64,000 bases of DNA from Dryococelus australis (GCA_029891345.1 CM057009.1:208562709-208626708), one strand, 5' to 3'. Numbered from the stretch's first letter, positions 33,202 through 45,110 are shown. Notes: generated by a model not told the origin, from the letters alone. Translations and numbers: made by a program.

Positions 33202-33459
33202 GCAGCTGCGGTAGCTGAGCGGTTAGCCTGTTCGCCTCCCACCAATACGAACCAGATTCAATACCCGGCCAGGTCACTCCCGGATTTTCGCATGTGGGAA
33301 TCGTGCCGCACGATGATGCTGATAGGCGGGTTTTGTCGGAGATCTCCCGTTTCTCCCACCCTTTCATTCCGGCGCTGCTCTATACTCACCTCAATCACCC
33401 ACATCGGCTCTGAAGACCTCAATGTTAAGAGCTGCCCAAATCTCTTCACTCACTCTCAT
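33202..33459 (+). repeat. tRNA-derived SINE, full-length copy 2
   Basis: A box TAGCTGAGCGGTTAGC at 33,211 and a B-box-like AGATTCAATACCC near 33,254; the body shows 'ATGTGGGAATCGTGCCGCA', 'GGAGATCTCCCGTTTCTCCC', 'CATTCCGGCGCTGCTCTATA', 'CGGCTCTGAAGACCTCAATG', and the end is 'AAATCTCTTCACTCACTCT'. It agrees closely with the copies at 18,011 and 31,532. Minus-strand frames (33,134-33,449) over it are not genes. Confidence 0.9.
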
Positions 33460-34068
33460 ACCTCTCACCTAAACTTTTCCCCACCCACACCCTTCCCAAT
33501 AATCGAAAATAGAGAAAAGGGGCAAAATATCTAAAAAAAATTACGCGCCCTATGACATGGGAACAAAGCACTTGTATTATGCAAACGAACTGATAAACGT
33601 GGGATGTGAACATTGAAATTGTAATTTTAAAAGGTTTACAAGATTACACACATGCATAAAACTATCAAATATCGAAGTTTGAGTATGAGAACATAGTCAA
33701 CATCTGTCAGAATTACATGAAACAAAAAGCAGACAGGTAAGTGGTAAAATAACACAAAAAAATGCAAACAAAATGAGCATGTAACAATACTGTATGCAAG
33801 ACACGCCTTAAAAACTTGACATTCTGTAAAGATACGAGGGTATTGTAACCACAAACAGCACATAAATATCCGCAATACTGAACCTACTTCTATGCTAAAC
33901 GCCACTGAGGTATGACTCGACGAAATGCACACAATGTGCTCTAGCAATAATTATATTAACCTGCACAAAAGAAAGATAACAGGCCAAAATATATTCTGTG
34001 GTTATGTGAACACTGTTTCTTTTCGCAACCAAATAATGACCCAGATGGGCTATAAATTTATCTTGGAT
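33460..34068. other. Non-coding stretch, nothing recognised
   Basis: Unremarkable AT-rich sequence; the 103-residue minus-strand frame at 33,636-33,947 is Leu/Cys/Phe-rich without recognisable similarity. Confidence 0.35.
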
Positions 34069-34432
34069 TTGCATAAATCTCTACTTAGTTACATGACATT
34101 TATCAATACTTTTGGTTTACATTTATAATATTCTTTCCCTTGCAAGGTTTACCCAAAATGTTAACAAAATGTAGAACATGCACTTAATATATTTTGTTGA
34201 ATTATCACTTGTTTCACAAATTATTATACTTACAAGAATAGACAGTGCCCTTTTGCATGAATCTCTACTTAATTACTTGATTTTTATTGTTAATTTTGGT
34301 TTACATTTATGTTATTATTGACCTTTGCAAAATCTACCCAAAACGTTTACAAAATTTAGAACATACACTTAATATATTTTGTTGAATGGTCACATGTTTC
34401 ACAAATAACTACACTTACAAGAATACACAGTT
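34069..34432. repeat. Tandem duplication, two units of about 180 bp
   Basis: Unit 1 begins 'GCATAAATCTCTACTTAGTT' near 34,070 and unit 2 'GCATGAATCTCTACTTAATT' near 34,255. Both run through 'GGTTTACATTTAT', 'TACCCAAAA.GTT', 'CACTTAATATATTTTGTTGA' and 'CACTTACAAGAATA.ACAG'. Moderate divergence. Confidence 0.85.
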
Positions 34433-35440
34433 AACCACTTTACCTCATTAGTCATAGTTGAAATTTCCTTGCTTCAGAGGCCATACTCTCAGAAACACAA
34501 ACAAACACACAAATGAAACTATAGAGGCAGTCGACATGAATAGCTGGCCCGTCACCCCCTGTCACGGCCTAAGCACCTTGGGGCACCCTTGTGAGTTCAA
34601 AACAAAACCCGAGGCCTTCGAGGGCATGCGTAGAACAGCCAATGAAATAAGAGGAAACAAAGAAGTGATTTGACCATTAAGACCTACTTTAAGGCGGCAT
34701 GCATGTAGGATCAATCACGAATAAAGGGTGAAAGGATTATAAAAAAGCACGCAGTGCATGCCTAACCTAAACTGTTGTGACAAGTCATTTTAAAAGTTTC
34801 AAAATGGTTAACGTAAGATTAAGGTTGGTCAGATGGAGAGGGTGGCCAATAGGACAGAGTCCACTATAGCCAAAGTGGGGAATCACACCCATTCAACGAC
34901 TCGTTCCACATTCATCCAATCTATTTGCAAATCATTCTCTCTTAACCAGAAGTGAAAAGTTCAAATGCCCACAAAGTACATTTCAAAGGATAAACCAATA
35001 CCTACAACTCAGAAATTTTAAGCCGAAAGGAAATTTTAAAGGTGGTACATAACAAACTAAATTTTGAAAACACGTTACTGAAGTTACAATGCCACATCCC
35101 TCAATCTTCCTCTGAGGGTCGCTACCTTCGGCCATAGCCTATGCACATGTCACTATAACAATTTAACGACTACACGTATACTCACCGAATAACTGCCACC
35201 AAGCAAGTCATTCGCCCAACCAACCAAGGCTCGGTTGTAGCCCCAATCCAAACAAACAAGTAACGTGCCATAGAGAAGGGAGGAAAAAGGAGCACATACA
35301 AGAGACAAGGCATAGAATAAAGAAGCAAAGAGGTTGCTGGTCACACACATCGATCGCGATGGTGCTAGTGTCTTTAATGCGCGACTGTGGTGCTCGAAGC
35401 TGCACAACATTAAAAAAAACTCGAGAAAAAAATAACATTA
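34433..35440. other. Non-coding stretch, nothing recognised
   Basis: Less AT-rich than the surroundings, with small frames on both strands (34,458-34,673; 35,153-35,486) that show no recognisable similarity. Confidence 0.35.
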
Positions 35441-35444
35441 ACTT

Positions 35445-35660
35445 CATACTCCCTCCTAAAAATCGAGGAACATATAACATTACCACACCCTTCCCTCTTG
35501 CTCAACCTACAAACTTACTAACACCCCACCCCTCACGAACACCGTCCCAATAATATAAAAAAATCGAAAAAAATCGTAAACAAATATCGAAAAAAATTCT
35601 AAAAATCGAGGAACATCTAACAATAACCCATCCTCATCCTTGCTCGAACAAAACACCATA
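35445..35660. repeat. Imperfect direct repeat pair, about 145 bp apart
   Basis: 'CTAAAAATCGAGGAACATAT' near 35,454 and 'CTAAAAATCGAGGAACATCT' near 35,599 are each followed by a related C-rich stretch ending in CTTGCTC. Probably two units of an old tandem repeat. Confidence 0.6.
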
Positions 35661-36029
35661 AACCCTGAAATATATATTTCATTAGCCATACAGCCGAAGA
35701 GTCTTCCAATCCCAACACAAATTATTGTCTTTACATAACATGCATATCCCTCAAACCGAATCATGACCACACTGAATTACAACTATCGTCGCTCCTCTTC
35801 CCTGGTCATATTCTCACAATATCCCGACCTCCTCCCACAACATCCTGACAAGCCACCAACCCACCACCTGATTATGCCTTACCCAATAACTCACAATAGC
35901 TCATCCCTCTCACCATCCACCCTCAACCACAATCAACACAACTCTCCACTCATACTTCTATATCCAAACCCCGACTCATTCCTGAAGACACTGACTCCAC
36001 CGAAGATTGGCTCCTCTTAAGACCAATTC

Positions 36030-37490
36030 CTGCAAAAATGCCTAGTGCACTGGTCAAGACCAACTGACCATACTACTCATCTATACCAACAGACAATGCA
36101 GACCAATCACGAAAAAGTCGCTAAATACGATACTCATTGCTAACATCACCACACAAATTATCCCAAAACTTCTCGAGATCTTCGCATATCTTCACAAACT
36201 CTTCACCAGTTTTATGAAAAAAAAAAAACCATACCAATGGACCATATGACGGAACCATACCAACTGGCCATACGAGCCTAACACACGAATCAACCATACC
36301 AAACACCCATCCCACCCAACCAGACAAACATGCCAACCAGCCTGCCTGGGGATACCAATGAGCGAACTTGACCATACGAACCGACCATACCAGCCAGTCT
36401 TACAATCCGACAATGCTACCCAGCGATACGAATCCACCATACTAACTATCCATACAGCCCAATCACATGATCCGTCCATACCAGCGACTCACTGAAAGCA
36501 GTAACACCCAAAAATAATTTGAACCACTCATACTAGTCAGCCATATGAACCAATCATACCAGGCAACCATTAGAACTATCCATATGAGCCAACCATATCA
36601 GCATAAAATACAGAAAAAAAAGGCCAATCAATCACAACTCCAAATGATACGAACCACCCACACCAAACGACATGTCCAACTGTCCAGTCTAATTACCATC
36701 AAAATCAGCAACCCATAACAACCACAAATTCCAACCAACCAGTCATACAGACTAGCCATTTGTATAAAAGTTGCCCAACATAAATGTCATTGCTTACCCT
36801 TTCGCACAAAGATTTTGTGAAATCTTAACAAATCCTCGCAATACATATCATCTACAGCTAAACATACCAAAGAGCATGATAGTCAACAAGGCAAACAGCT
36901 TGACCAGACCAACCTATGATATAGACTGAACTTAAAAACAATCTGTACCAGCCGACCATACAAATCATCCATACCAGTCGGCCATATGAAACAACCATAT
37001 GGCTGGCCATGCAAAGCAAACATACAAATCATACATAACAAACACCTATTTCACCCAACCAGACCAACATCCTAACAAAATCGATTGGAGGTATCAATGG
37101 GCAAGACCACCCATAAGAACCATCTATACCAATCAAACATAAGAACCAACCATAACAAAGAACGATACAATCAGACCATACTAGCCAGCTGTACGACCCG
37201 ACCATACCATACAGCCATACAAATTGACCATAGAAACTATCAATACAGGCCAACATATGAGCCATCAATAAAAGCCGTCCATTTGAAACAGCCATATCCA
37301 TCAAACATAAATGAACCACCCAAACCAGCCAGACATACAAACCAACTGTCCCAGACATGAGAACCAACCATACAAAACAATGATAACAAACTAACAATAC
37401 TAGCATAAAACATAAAACATCCTTGCAGTCAACCTTGACCCCAAACCATTCGATCCACCCATACCAAACGACCATTCCAACAAACTAGTG
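36030..37490. repeat. Degenerate minisatellite, unit about AACCATACCA
   Basis: About 1.4 kb built of 10-24 bp variations on ACCATACGAACCAACCATAC, very diverged, with less repetitive patches (36,680-36,900). The minus strand therefore gives long Trp/Val/Tyr/Gly frames (36,121-36,479; 37,029-37,475) which are translation artefacts of the repeat. Confidence 0.8.
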
Positions 37491-37815
37491 TAAAGACCAT
37501 TAAGTTAAGCCAACTACAACAACTATTAATGTCAGTAGTGTATATTAGTCGGTTTTGACACATGCATCATGCATCAGATCTCGGATTCCTCTGCCATATT
37601 AGTTGATGTCACAGGTGCGATCGGCAGTCATGTTGGTCGTAGCAATCCACCATCATTGTTGGCGTCAAAGCCATGGCTCGATGCCACGTGGGATATTCTT
37701 CCACCTGATATCACTAGAAACAATTATAATAAAAATTATTCAGATAAAAAGTATTTAAATAAAAATTCTAGTATAAAATATGTTTTTATAAGTATTGATG
37801 AAACATAGTACCCAC
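37491..37815. other. Non-coding stretch, nothing recognised
   Basis: A short less AT-rich patch at 37,570-37,700 between two repeat tracts; its + strand frame has no recognisable similarity. Confidence 0.3.
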
Positions 37816-37819
37816 CTTC

Positions 37820-38255
37820 AGCCATCCACTCACCACACACACCACTCAACCCCTCGTCACCACCCTACCATACATCCCCTCGTCACCACCCTACCATACA
37901 TCCCCTCGTCATTACCCTTCATTCATCCCCTCACCTAACGCAACCGCCAAACCTCTCACCACACACACACCCACCCACTCACCTCCCCTTCGCCCTTCCG
38001 CCCTTCTCACCCATTGCCTCTTCGCCATTCTCTACCACTCCACCCAACCACAACCCCTCCACCTTGCACCCCATATCGACAAACTCCATTTCCACTAACC
38101 ACACCACTACCGCCCCTTCCCCTCCCAATCCCTCCACTAACATGCAATCCCACCCTCCACCTCCCCAATGCCATCACCACCCCTCCCTCCTCACATACAC
38201 ATCCACCCTCTCAAAGTACCCGATACATTCCAACCCCTGGCCAACAAAAATCTAA
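37820..38255. repeat. C-rich tract with a 26-bp tandem repeat
   Basis: Almost pure A/C/T on the + strand. Three units of about 26 bp (CCCCTCGTCACCACCCTACC and remainder) start near 37,850, 37,876 and 37,902. Pro/Thr/Ser-rich frames over the tract (38,014-38,277) are by-products. Confidence 0.8.
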
Positions 38256-38950
38256 CATCGATGATCATGTAGCATAACCTCGCTTACCCTGCCACACAGT
38301 CACAAATATTGAGAAAAATCCCGCCCCCACAACCACTTAAAGTTTGCATGGGAATCATCCAAATCAATCCTAGCACATTTCATCATACCAATATTTAAAT
38401 TTGGTTTATTATTCATACCATATATTTTCACCATCTTATAACCATTGCATTAATAGTTTATGACATACCCTCAATCACGATAACTTCATGAACTATTCCA
38501 AATAGGATATTTTGTTTATAAAAATATATAGTAAATTTATGGTTGTTCCCATTTTAAGTACATATAAATGTAAGCAATGTATCACAGAGTTCTTTTTTTT
38601 TCAGTTAGGCAGATATCTTAAATCAAAGTATGCCCACATTTTCGCAAGTTAGTTTGTAAGCTAACAAATATTTATAGGCATATACGATTATAATTTGCGA
38701 TTTCTTAGGGCTAGGCTCGTGAAATTCACTCTACAAGAAAAATTTCTAACTCCCTGGAAGTTATGAATGTATAAGGCCTATGGTCATTTTTAGACATTTA
38801 GACCTCAATTAAAAATTGTATTTGCATCATAGTACTTTTTTTCACCGAATTTAATTTATAACAGGAAATAAAATATTTAGGGTTAAAATATTAAAATAAT
38901 CTGTTTTGATTTCTTTTTTCAAATTTATAAAACATTTCACTGCAAAATTA
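38256..38950. other. Non-coding stretch, nothing recognised
   Basis: AT-rich with short T-runs; marks the end of the minisatellite cluster and the start of the GC-richer relic. Confidence 0.35.
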
Positions 38951-39004
38951 TTTATGTTCGTCTGCGTGAAGTCTGCATTCTTATACACATTGCCTTCAGT
39001 TTTA

Positions 39005-39760
39005 ATTCGTTAAATATGAAACCAACTATTCCGGCACTCGTGAACTCCGTGCCATCGTGCAGTAAGCTTGAAGGTAAAGTTCTTGCAGCACATATGACAC
39101 CGATAAGTCGCTGAAAGTTCTGTAGATGATACACTAGCAGTGCCAGATGGTTCTGCTGTCATCATGTCTGAAGGAGCAGGAACCATAGCTGAAGATGTGT
39201 TCGTGGAAAGATATGTTGCTCTTGGTGATGAGGTGCCTGGTCCGTCATTATTACTGGTCGCAATCAATTTTGGTAGACGAGCCATATGACCAAAATCACC
39301 ATCCATCACTCCGCCGATGGAGGCAGCAAGAACTCTCTGTTGCAAATCCAGCATCGAGGCATCGATGAGGCCTGACTTTAACTTTGCATGACCGTACATG
39401 TTTGCAGTAAGTATCTTTGTTGTAGAAATGTGACTCAAACTATAAGCATATATATGTACATATATATAATGTAGTTGGGATTGTTCATTGATCCACGAAA
39501 TCTATGGTGTCGTGTGCTGTGTTGATGCGAAAATAATTTGTCGCAGTAGCTGCAAAGATACGTTTTGTCTGGTGGTTGCGATATAGGAAATATCCCGAAC
39601 TCTGCTGGTGAGAGGTCAGTCAAATAACTGGATAGAACAGCCAAAGAAACAGATGTTTCAGTAATAAATGGTGCTGTCAGTTCGTCCGAAGTTTCAGTCG
39701 ACCCCATCGAAGATGTCAAAACCATATAAGTCGATGGGGCTGTCGACGTCAAGCCTGAAG
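39005..39760 (-). pseudogene. Two-frame C2H2 zinc-finger relic, possibly Polinton-linked (fossil)
   Basis: Two minus-strand frames, 39,435-39,752 and 39,010-39,438, are Ser/Thr/Ala/Pro-rich and each contains one C2H2-like finger: 'YLCSYCDKLFSHQHSTRHH' and 'YRCHMCCKNFTFKLTARWHG'. Base composition is clearly more coding-like than the flanks. C2H2 fingers precede the PolB leader in arthropod Polintons, and a PolB-leader piece lies on the same strand at 40.31-40.79 kb, but here the fingers come after it rather than before, so the link is uncertain. Could instead be a decayed host zinc-finger gene. Confidence 0.4.
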
Positions 39761-39937
39761 ATACTGATGTTAGTTCTGTTGCTGCTCATTTCCCTTCTGA
39801 AGAACTCGATGGTGCGTCTGCTGGACACACGACCGTCGTATCCATAGCATTTATGACAGGTACCATCACCTGCTGCGACAATCTGCCACTCACCAAGACC
39901 TCTATCAGTCTAAGCTTCATAAAATAAGCCCAGTTAC

Positions 39938-40159
39938 CTATATATCTGTCCATGACATTATAGAAATATTGGAGAGGATCGTGGGAGGAGAAGCCACATT
40001 CACTGTTGCACCTGGGGATGAGTTGACGAGTGCAGCATTCGCTCTCGTCGTAGGCATTGACAATGTGTAGAAGTATAGGTACGGAACGATTTCACTGTTG
40101 TCAATCGCACCAACGATGGAGGTTGAAGCAAAACCAAGATATAAAAGTCTCGCCAGCAC
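39938..40159 (-). pseudogene. Unidentified frame in the GC-richer relic
   Basis: A 73-residue minus-strand frame (MLARLLYLGFASTSIVGAID...) with coding-like composition between the zinc-finger frames and the PolB-leader piece. No family recognised; probably part of the same fossil. Confidence 0.25.
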
Positions 40160-40309
40160 TGTGGGCGTCTCAAAGGCTTAACTATCGCTGATATGTAGGA
40201 TTATCACATGCCTAGAGCCCTTCGCATATATATATATATACTTTTTGAAAACCGAATGTAAATTTTGTGATACTGCGGTTTGTGGATAATATTTAATGAA
40301 CGTAATCAA

Positions 40310-40790
40310 CATCGATGATGAGTGGACCAATCCCATTTGTTCTCAGCCGCAGATGATCCACCAACTCGAGTGTCCATCCAGAGCCCTTCAATGTAATTTC
40401 TTACTCCTCGAGGCATACTATCTTTATCCTTTTTTCAACACTGGCTTCGATTTCATCCGAATTCTACTCAGGTAAGTTCGAGGTCTTGATTGTTTTCTTT
40501 TTGTATACATCTAGTATACTATAGCTACATTCCAACCATATATTATATTTCACGGATCAATATTTCCCCACCTCCTCTGTACGTTGATTTTTTAAATTTT
40601 GTTTCATACAGGTCAGAAATGAACAAACATCTTTCGTCAAAGTTATCGGATTTAGAGTAAAATATGTTTTCAAATGACCCCTGAATGCTGATACCTTCAA
40701 TTTACATTCACTTTCCTTTCTTAGGTTGCGATGCATGGTGGGGTAAATTGCTATTTGTAGCTTCTGATTCACGGGTCGAAGTTACATTCG
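40310..40790 (-). pseudogene. Polinton PolB leader-region fragment (fossil C)
   Basis: Fossil piece on the minus strand. Two stretches match the conserved region that precedes the polymerase core in Polinton/adintovirus PolB proteins: 'ECKLKVSAFRGHLKTYF' with 'DVCSFLTCMKQNLKNQRTE' (in 40,557-40,772), and 'DEIEASVEKRI' with 'KGSGWTLELVDHLRLRTNGI' (about 40,330-40,470). The polymerase domain itself is not seen beyond about 40,310. It is a truncated, broken relic, separate from elements A and B. Confidence 0.65.
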
Positions 40791-42785
40791 GATCAGCCTA
40801 TGTGGTGAACTACAAATATGAAGGATGAAACACTAGGCCTGCATCATAAGATGATACAGTCCGTACACACTGTTTTGGATAACTTTTTTAATAGTCGGTG
40901 CCAGTAAACTGATTATATAGCACTTCCCACATCGACATGGCATGCGGATAGAACTCCTTATCCATGCATTCTTTTTATTTCTTTGTGTTTCATTAGCATT
41001 TGCGGAAGTCTTGATATAGTAGCCGCATGGAAAGAATCAACGAAATGCCAATGTTATTCACAAGTGAAGTTTTCTGCTTCGATGTTCCGTCAGTATGTGT
41101 ATCGCCAGTTTCCATCCCAGTACATTTATGATTCAATGCCGGCAATTAATGCTTAGCAGGCAATGAAGGTAGATCGGTATAGATTTTGAGATATATTTTC
41201 AGGTTGTCACTTCGCCGACCAAATCGCGATTTGTATTTTTCACATGCGAAAGTAACATGCTACACATTCTCAATATATTTAAGTGCATATCACAGATCAT
41301 TGCTGCTTTCAGAAAATTACTTCACAATTCCATCTTGGGTCGAGACGGTGCTCCCCTCTTCACAGTTCGAACATCATCTCATCTATCAGTCCCGATGTAG
41401 CTATACATACAAGCCATCGATTTGTAGCACCTCATGCAAGTAGGTAATCGAAAAAGGAAGCAGCAAAAAAAGAGCATTCGATGCATTAAAAATTGAAAGG
41501 CTAAAAATACTATAGCAGACGAGGTTTCGAAACGAATGCGAACAATAAATATACATCAACCTCAAGAATAAACATTAAAAATACCGATATGAAAGTCACA
41601 TGCATAAACAGAGAAAGTGTTTGGGGAAGAACTCAAAGTGCACCCTCGACATAAAACTATGAAGAAACCCTCCAAATATTCCATCCATGGGAATTTCAGT
41701 ATGAAAAATCAGTAAAATATGCATATTAAATATTAGCATGCTAAGCTGCTAAAAAAAAGTATCAGGAAATGAACCGATGGAGAAAAAAACATTAACTATT
41801 TAATAAATACACAAAGTCATGACTGTGATATCGAGCCATCCTGTCGTCACTTGCTCCTCTTAGAGTATACAGTTTATTTTTCGTATGTAGGTTTATAATA
41901 TGTTTGCGTACTGTCCAAGTGATCATAAAATAATTTCGGCGATGGTCGCATATGGGAGGCTACATTCGCTCGTGGCCCTCAATGCATAAAAATAACTAGC
42001 CTTTCTACCGAGAGAGTTCCTGCTGACATACACACACCACGAAGTTCGCTATGTGTAAAAGCGTTTTCCGGCCTAGCTACAGCAGGACGAAGATATTCGC
42101 GACTGTCTACCATGCTGGAATTGCTTCGAGGTTTGCACCATGTTTGTTCGGGAAACTCCTCATTTCCACGATTGGTGTAAGGTGCAATGTCGTGGAGCTG
42201 CAGCCCCCCCCCCCCCGCTACAGTCACCAAGTTAGTCGCAAATTCGTCACCGACCATCACCTTCACTGTCAACAGAACCGCCTCTATCATCGAAGAGTCC
42301 ACAGAGTGAAAAACATGAACGATTCTGTAGACCAGGCTACCACCGACTTCATGCAGCTGATCACATCACATCTCCGACCCAGCACCAGCTGCGCATAGCA
42401 CCCACTCACCACGACGACATGCGATGAATGGCTTCCAGCACATAAAGACTCCCCGTAGACCACTCTCGACACTAGCAGCAGTTGGTTCATGCCCACCAAA
42501 GCTACTCCCATCACACCACTTCACGATCTTCAATGCGCGAAGTGATGCATATCAGCTCTTTCGAGTCAGGTGTGGTGAAATTTTATCCCAACGCCATCCC
42601 AGGGTTATGACGTGTGGAGTAATGGCTGGGCGACCCACGGTACGAATATGCAGTGAAAAACATATAAGACTGCGATGGTGTGAATCATACTCGCCTCTAC
42701 TACACCTTGGTGCCTGCGTATAACCCGAGCTTTATGAACGCTGAAGGCAAGTTAAAAGTTTATTTTATGGACAGAATCCATTACG
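40791..42785. other. GC-richer relic, unassigned
   Basis: Mixed stretch with several frames on both strands (41,186-41,443 +; 41,979-42,302 -; 42,051-42,398 +; 42,424-42,723 +). A minus-strand reading near 41,190-41,300 ('KYIENV', 'CEKYKSRFGRRSDNL') looks coding-like but matches nothing I know. Likely remains of the same fossil as the PolB-leader piece. A 13-base C-run lies at 42,204-42,216. Confidence 0.3.
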
Positions 42786-43118
42786 ATGGTCAATACCTAT
42801 GCAGTGAATAACATGAGGCCGGACATAACCCTACAATGTAGTAACAATGAACTGTTGGAGTTAAACGAGATTGAAACCACTGTCATTAAAGAAGGCTGCC
42901 AGTGTAGGGACTACAAGATACCAAGAGGGGGCCGGGAAACAGTGCTTCACTTCAATGGAGAATGCGATGGTGATATGCATAGACTTCTGCTGGACGAAGA
43001 AGCCGACATGGCTCTGTTTGTAGAGTGGACCACGACTTGTCGCAGCCTGCCGTGCGATGTAAAGAACATCTCGTCGGATGACGATGTGAAAGAACAGTGG
43101 GCATGGAAAAAATATTGA
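42786..43118 (+). CDS. Uncharacterised acidic 110-residue ORF
   Basis: An uninterrupted + strand frame, MVNTYAVNNMRPDITLQCSN... to ...EQWAWKKY, rich in Asp/Glu and with six cysteines (for example 'EGCQCRDYKIP' and 'TTCRSLPCDV'). Composition is coding-like and distinct from the AT-rich flanks. No signal peptide, membrane segment or known motif is visible. It lies 180 bp from the end of a mariner-type element and next to the PolB-leader fossil, so it may be a gene of that fossil element or a chance survivor. Start chosen as the first ATG. Function unknown. Confidence 0.3.
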   Translation: MVNTYAVNNMRPDITLQCSNNELLELNEIETTVIKEGCQCRDYKIPRGGRETVLHFNGECDGDMHRLLLDEEADMALFVEWTTTCRSLPCDVKNISSDDDVKEQWAWKKY

Positions 43119-43297
43119 CAGTGTTGGGGCGTGATGTACCAGAGTGCTAGGAAAAAACTCTGACAAGGACGAAAAATTATTTTTGCTTGTGCAAAGTTTA
43201 AGCATGTGGTTGACACAAAGTGTCCAGTAACACATTTGTATATGCATGTTTGAGGAAAAGCAATAGGGAGGCATGATAAATATGATAACCACTATTA

Positions 43298-45110
43298 CCG
43301 GGTGTCCCAGGAAGTAGTGTCAAGCCGAAGAAAGGTGGTAGAGGACCTCAAGACCTATCCGAAACACCCCTATGTATATTAAGCGATTGTTTATACCTTT
43401 AGATGCTATGATTTTTTCTACATCTTGTGCCTTACTCGCAGTTCCTCGAGAAATATTGGTATGGTGACATGAATAAATGTGATAGACACTTTAACATTTG
43501 TTTTGGATTAGCTGAATGACTGTCCAATATGGCGCAGCAACATTTATGTTAACCTGTCTTAGCATGGCACCGAGAAAAATATCTACAACAGTAAAGATCG
43601 GAAAGCATAGTTCAGTCCATAATACTTGGTGACATTTAACCAAAGAAGTTCACATCCTTATCTTCTTCAAAAATGTCCTCATTTTATCAGCTATGTACTC
43701 TCCAAATTTAATTGCGCTACTTCTGTGGCTTCGCCCTAAGAATGTGATTAAAATTTCAGTATGTGTAAAATTCTAATTTGTGAGAATAACTAAATATGCG
43801 ATAAAAACCAATTACAGCACATTAAACATGTGTTTATTAGAACAATTTACAAACAGTTTTCAAAATGATGACCCTCTTTTTCAATACAAATTCGGCATTG
43901 CCGGAAGAAATTCTCTTTCTTGCGTCAAATGCCATTCTATTGTTTTTGATGGTTACTTCGGCATCTTGCAGTTTTATTATTATTTCCTCCAAATAGCGAC
44001 ATTCTGTGGAGTAAACAAGCTCTTTTTTTAATATCCCCACACAAAGAAATCAATCGGATTCAGGTCAGGGGATCTTGGAGCCAGGCTATGGATACACAGT
44101 GACAATCCATTTTCCTGGGAATCTTTGGTTTAGAAAATTTCTTATGCACAATGCGTAGTGACATGGTGAACCCTAATTTCTAAATGTCATCTTTCTGTGT
44201 GTCTCCAAATCAACATCCTCTATCAGTCCACGTAGGTCGCTAGTTTAAAATCGCAAAATAGGATTTACCGTTCAAGCGATCTGGTAGCTGGAATGGGCCT
44301 ATTAGCTTGCAGTTTAGTATGCTACACCACAGATTAACACTAAACTGTTATTAAATATTGAATTCTCTTGTCAAGTGTGGGTTTCCAATATTCCATGAAT
44401 GGTAACAGTGAACATTGTCCAAATAATAATCCATTTCGGTTTAATATCATACTTGCTTGATTTAAACGTCCTGTCCAGATAAACCAATTACAAAGGATGA
44501 AAAGTTGAAATAAATTATTTATTTTAAAATCATTTTTGAATATCAAAAATAATAGAAGGAATTAATCACCCCATTGTGCTTAAAATGGGACTCGCCCATC
44601 CACAGAATTTGTCCGAAAATATCTCGTTGCCCTCTTGTTTTCTTAACATTTCTTGACAAAACTTCAATATTACGCCATACTCCTCTGGTCGCAATTGTTG
44701 GACATGTCTGACATGGTGCAGATGATATCCAACTGCTTGGAGTGTGTGATGCACCTCTGATCTCGAGATGCTGGTACAGGGACACACCATTGACACTCAG
44801 TGATGGGTCTCTCCGTATCTTTGACAACTGAATCTACCACATCTGGATCCCTCATAGTAGGCGTACCGTCAGATCTAGTGCCTGGTACGTGACCTACCAT
44901 GTAGGCATTAGGAACTCTAAGAATCATTTGGTGGTCAAGGAACTGCTCGGGTTCAGGCCTAGCTCTATGTCCTACATGTTCCCTGTAGAGTCTTGCTGCA
45001 TGCAGAGTGTTCCCCTCCGATAACCTTAAAATTAATGTATTTCTGCACAGTCACACGATAAGACACCATGGCCACTCACATGCTAATTAACTGCTGGTAT
45101 AAACTTGGTG
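43298..45110 (-). mobile_element. Mariner-superfamily (IS630-type) DNA transposon, degraded
   Basis: Minus-strand transposase remains over about 45,000-43,830, followed by a likely element end at 43,298 (CCGGGTGTCCCAGGAAGTAG). Readable pieces, N to C: 'RVPNAYMVGHVPGTRSDGTP' (44,870-44,927), 'TIATRGVWRNIEVLSRNV' or its overlapping frame 'EEYGVILKFCQEML', 'GQILWMGESHFKHNGVIN' (first DDE region, about 44,560-44,610), then 'APRSPDLNPIDFFVWG' (about 44,030-44,080; second/third acid region), 'STECRYLEEI' and 'NRMAFDARKRI'. Several frameshifts and stops. 'gggtgtccca' ends and this layout recall the rosa-like (DD41D) group of mariners; I could not find the partner inverted repeat near 45.0-45.6 kb. 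Confidence 0.7.

Noticed and set aside
36121-37475. Long minus-strand frames rich in Trp, Val, Tyr and Gly, looking like repeat proteins
   Set aside because: They are translations of the degenerate AACCATACCA minisatellite; the same repeat gives meaningless frames on both strands.
30060-38250. CRISPR-like regular repeats
   Set aside because: Units are short, degenerate and contiguous, with no unique spacers of constant length, and the DNA is eukaryotic.
40440-40500. Consensus donor TACTCAG/GTAAGTTCG on the + strand near 40,471
   Set aside because: It lies antisense to the PolB-leader relic and no coding frame with an acceptor precedes it.
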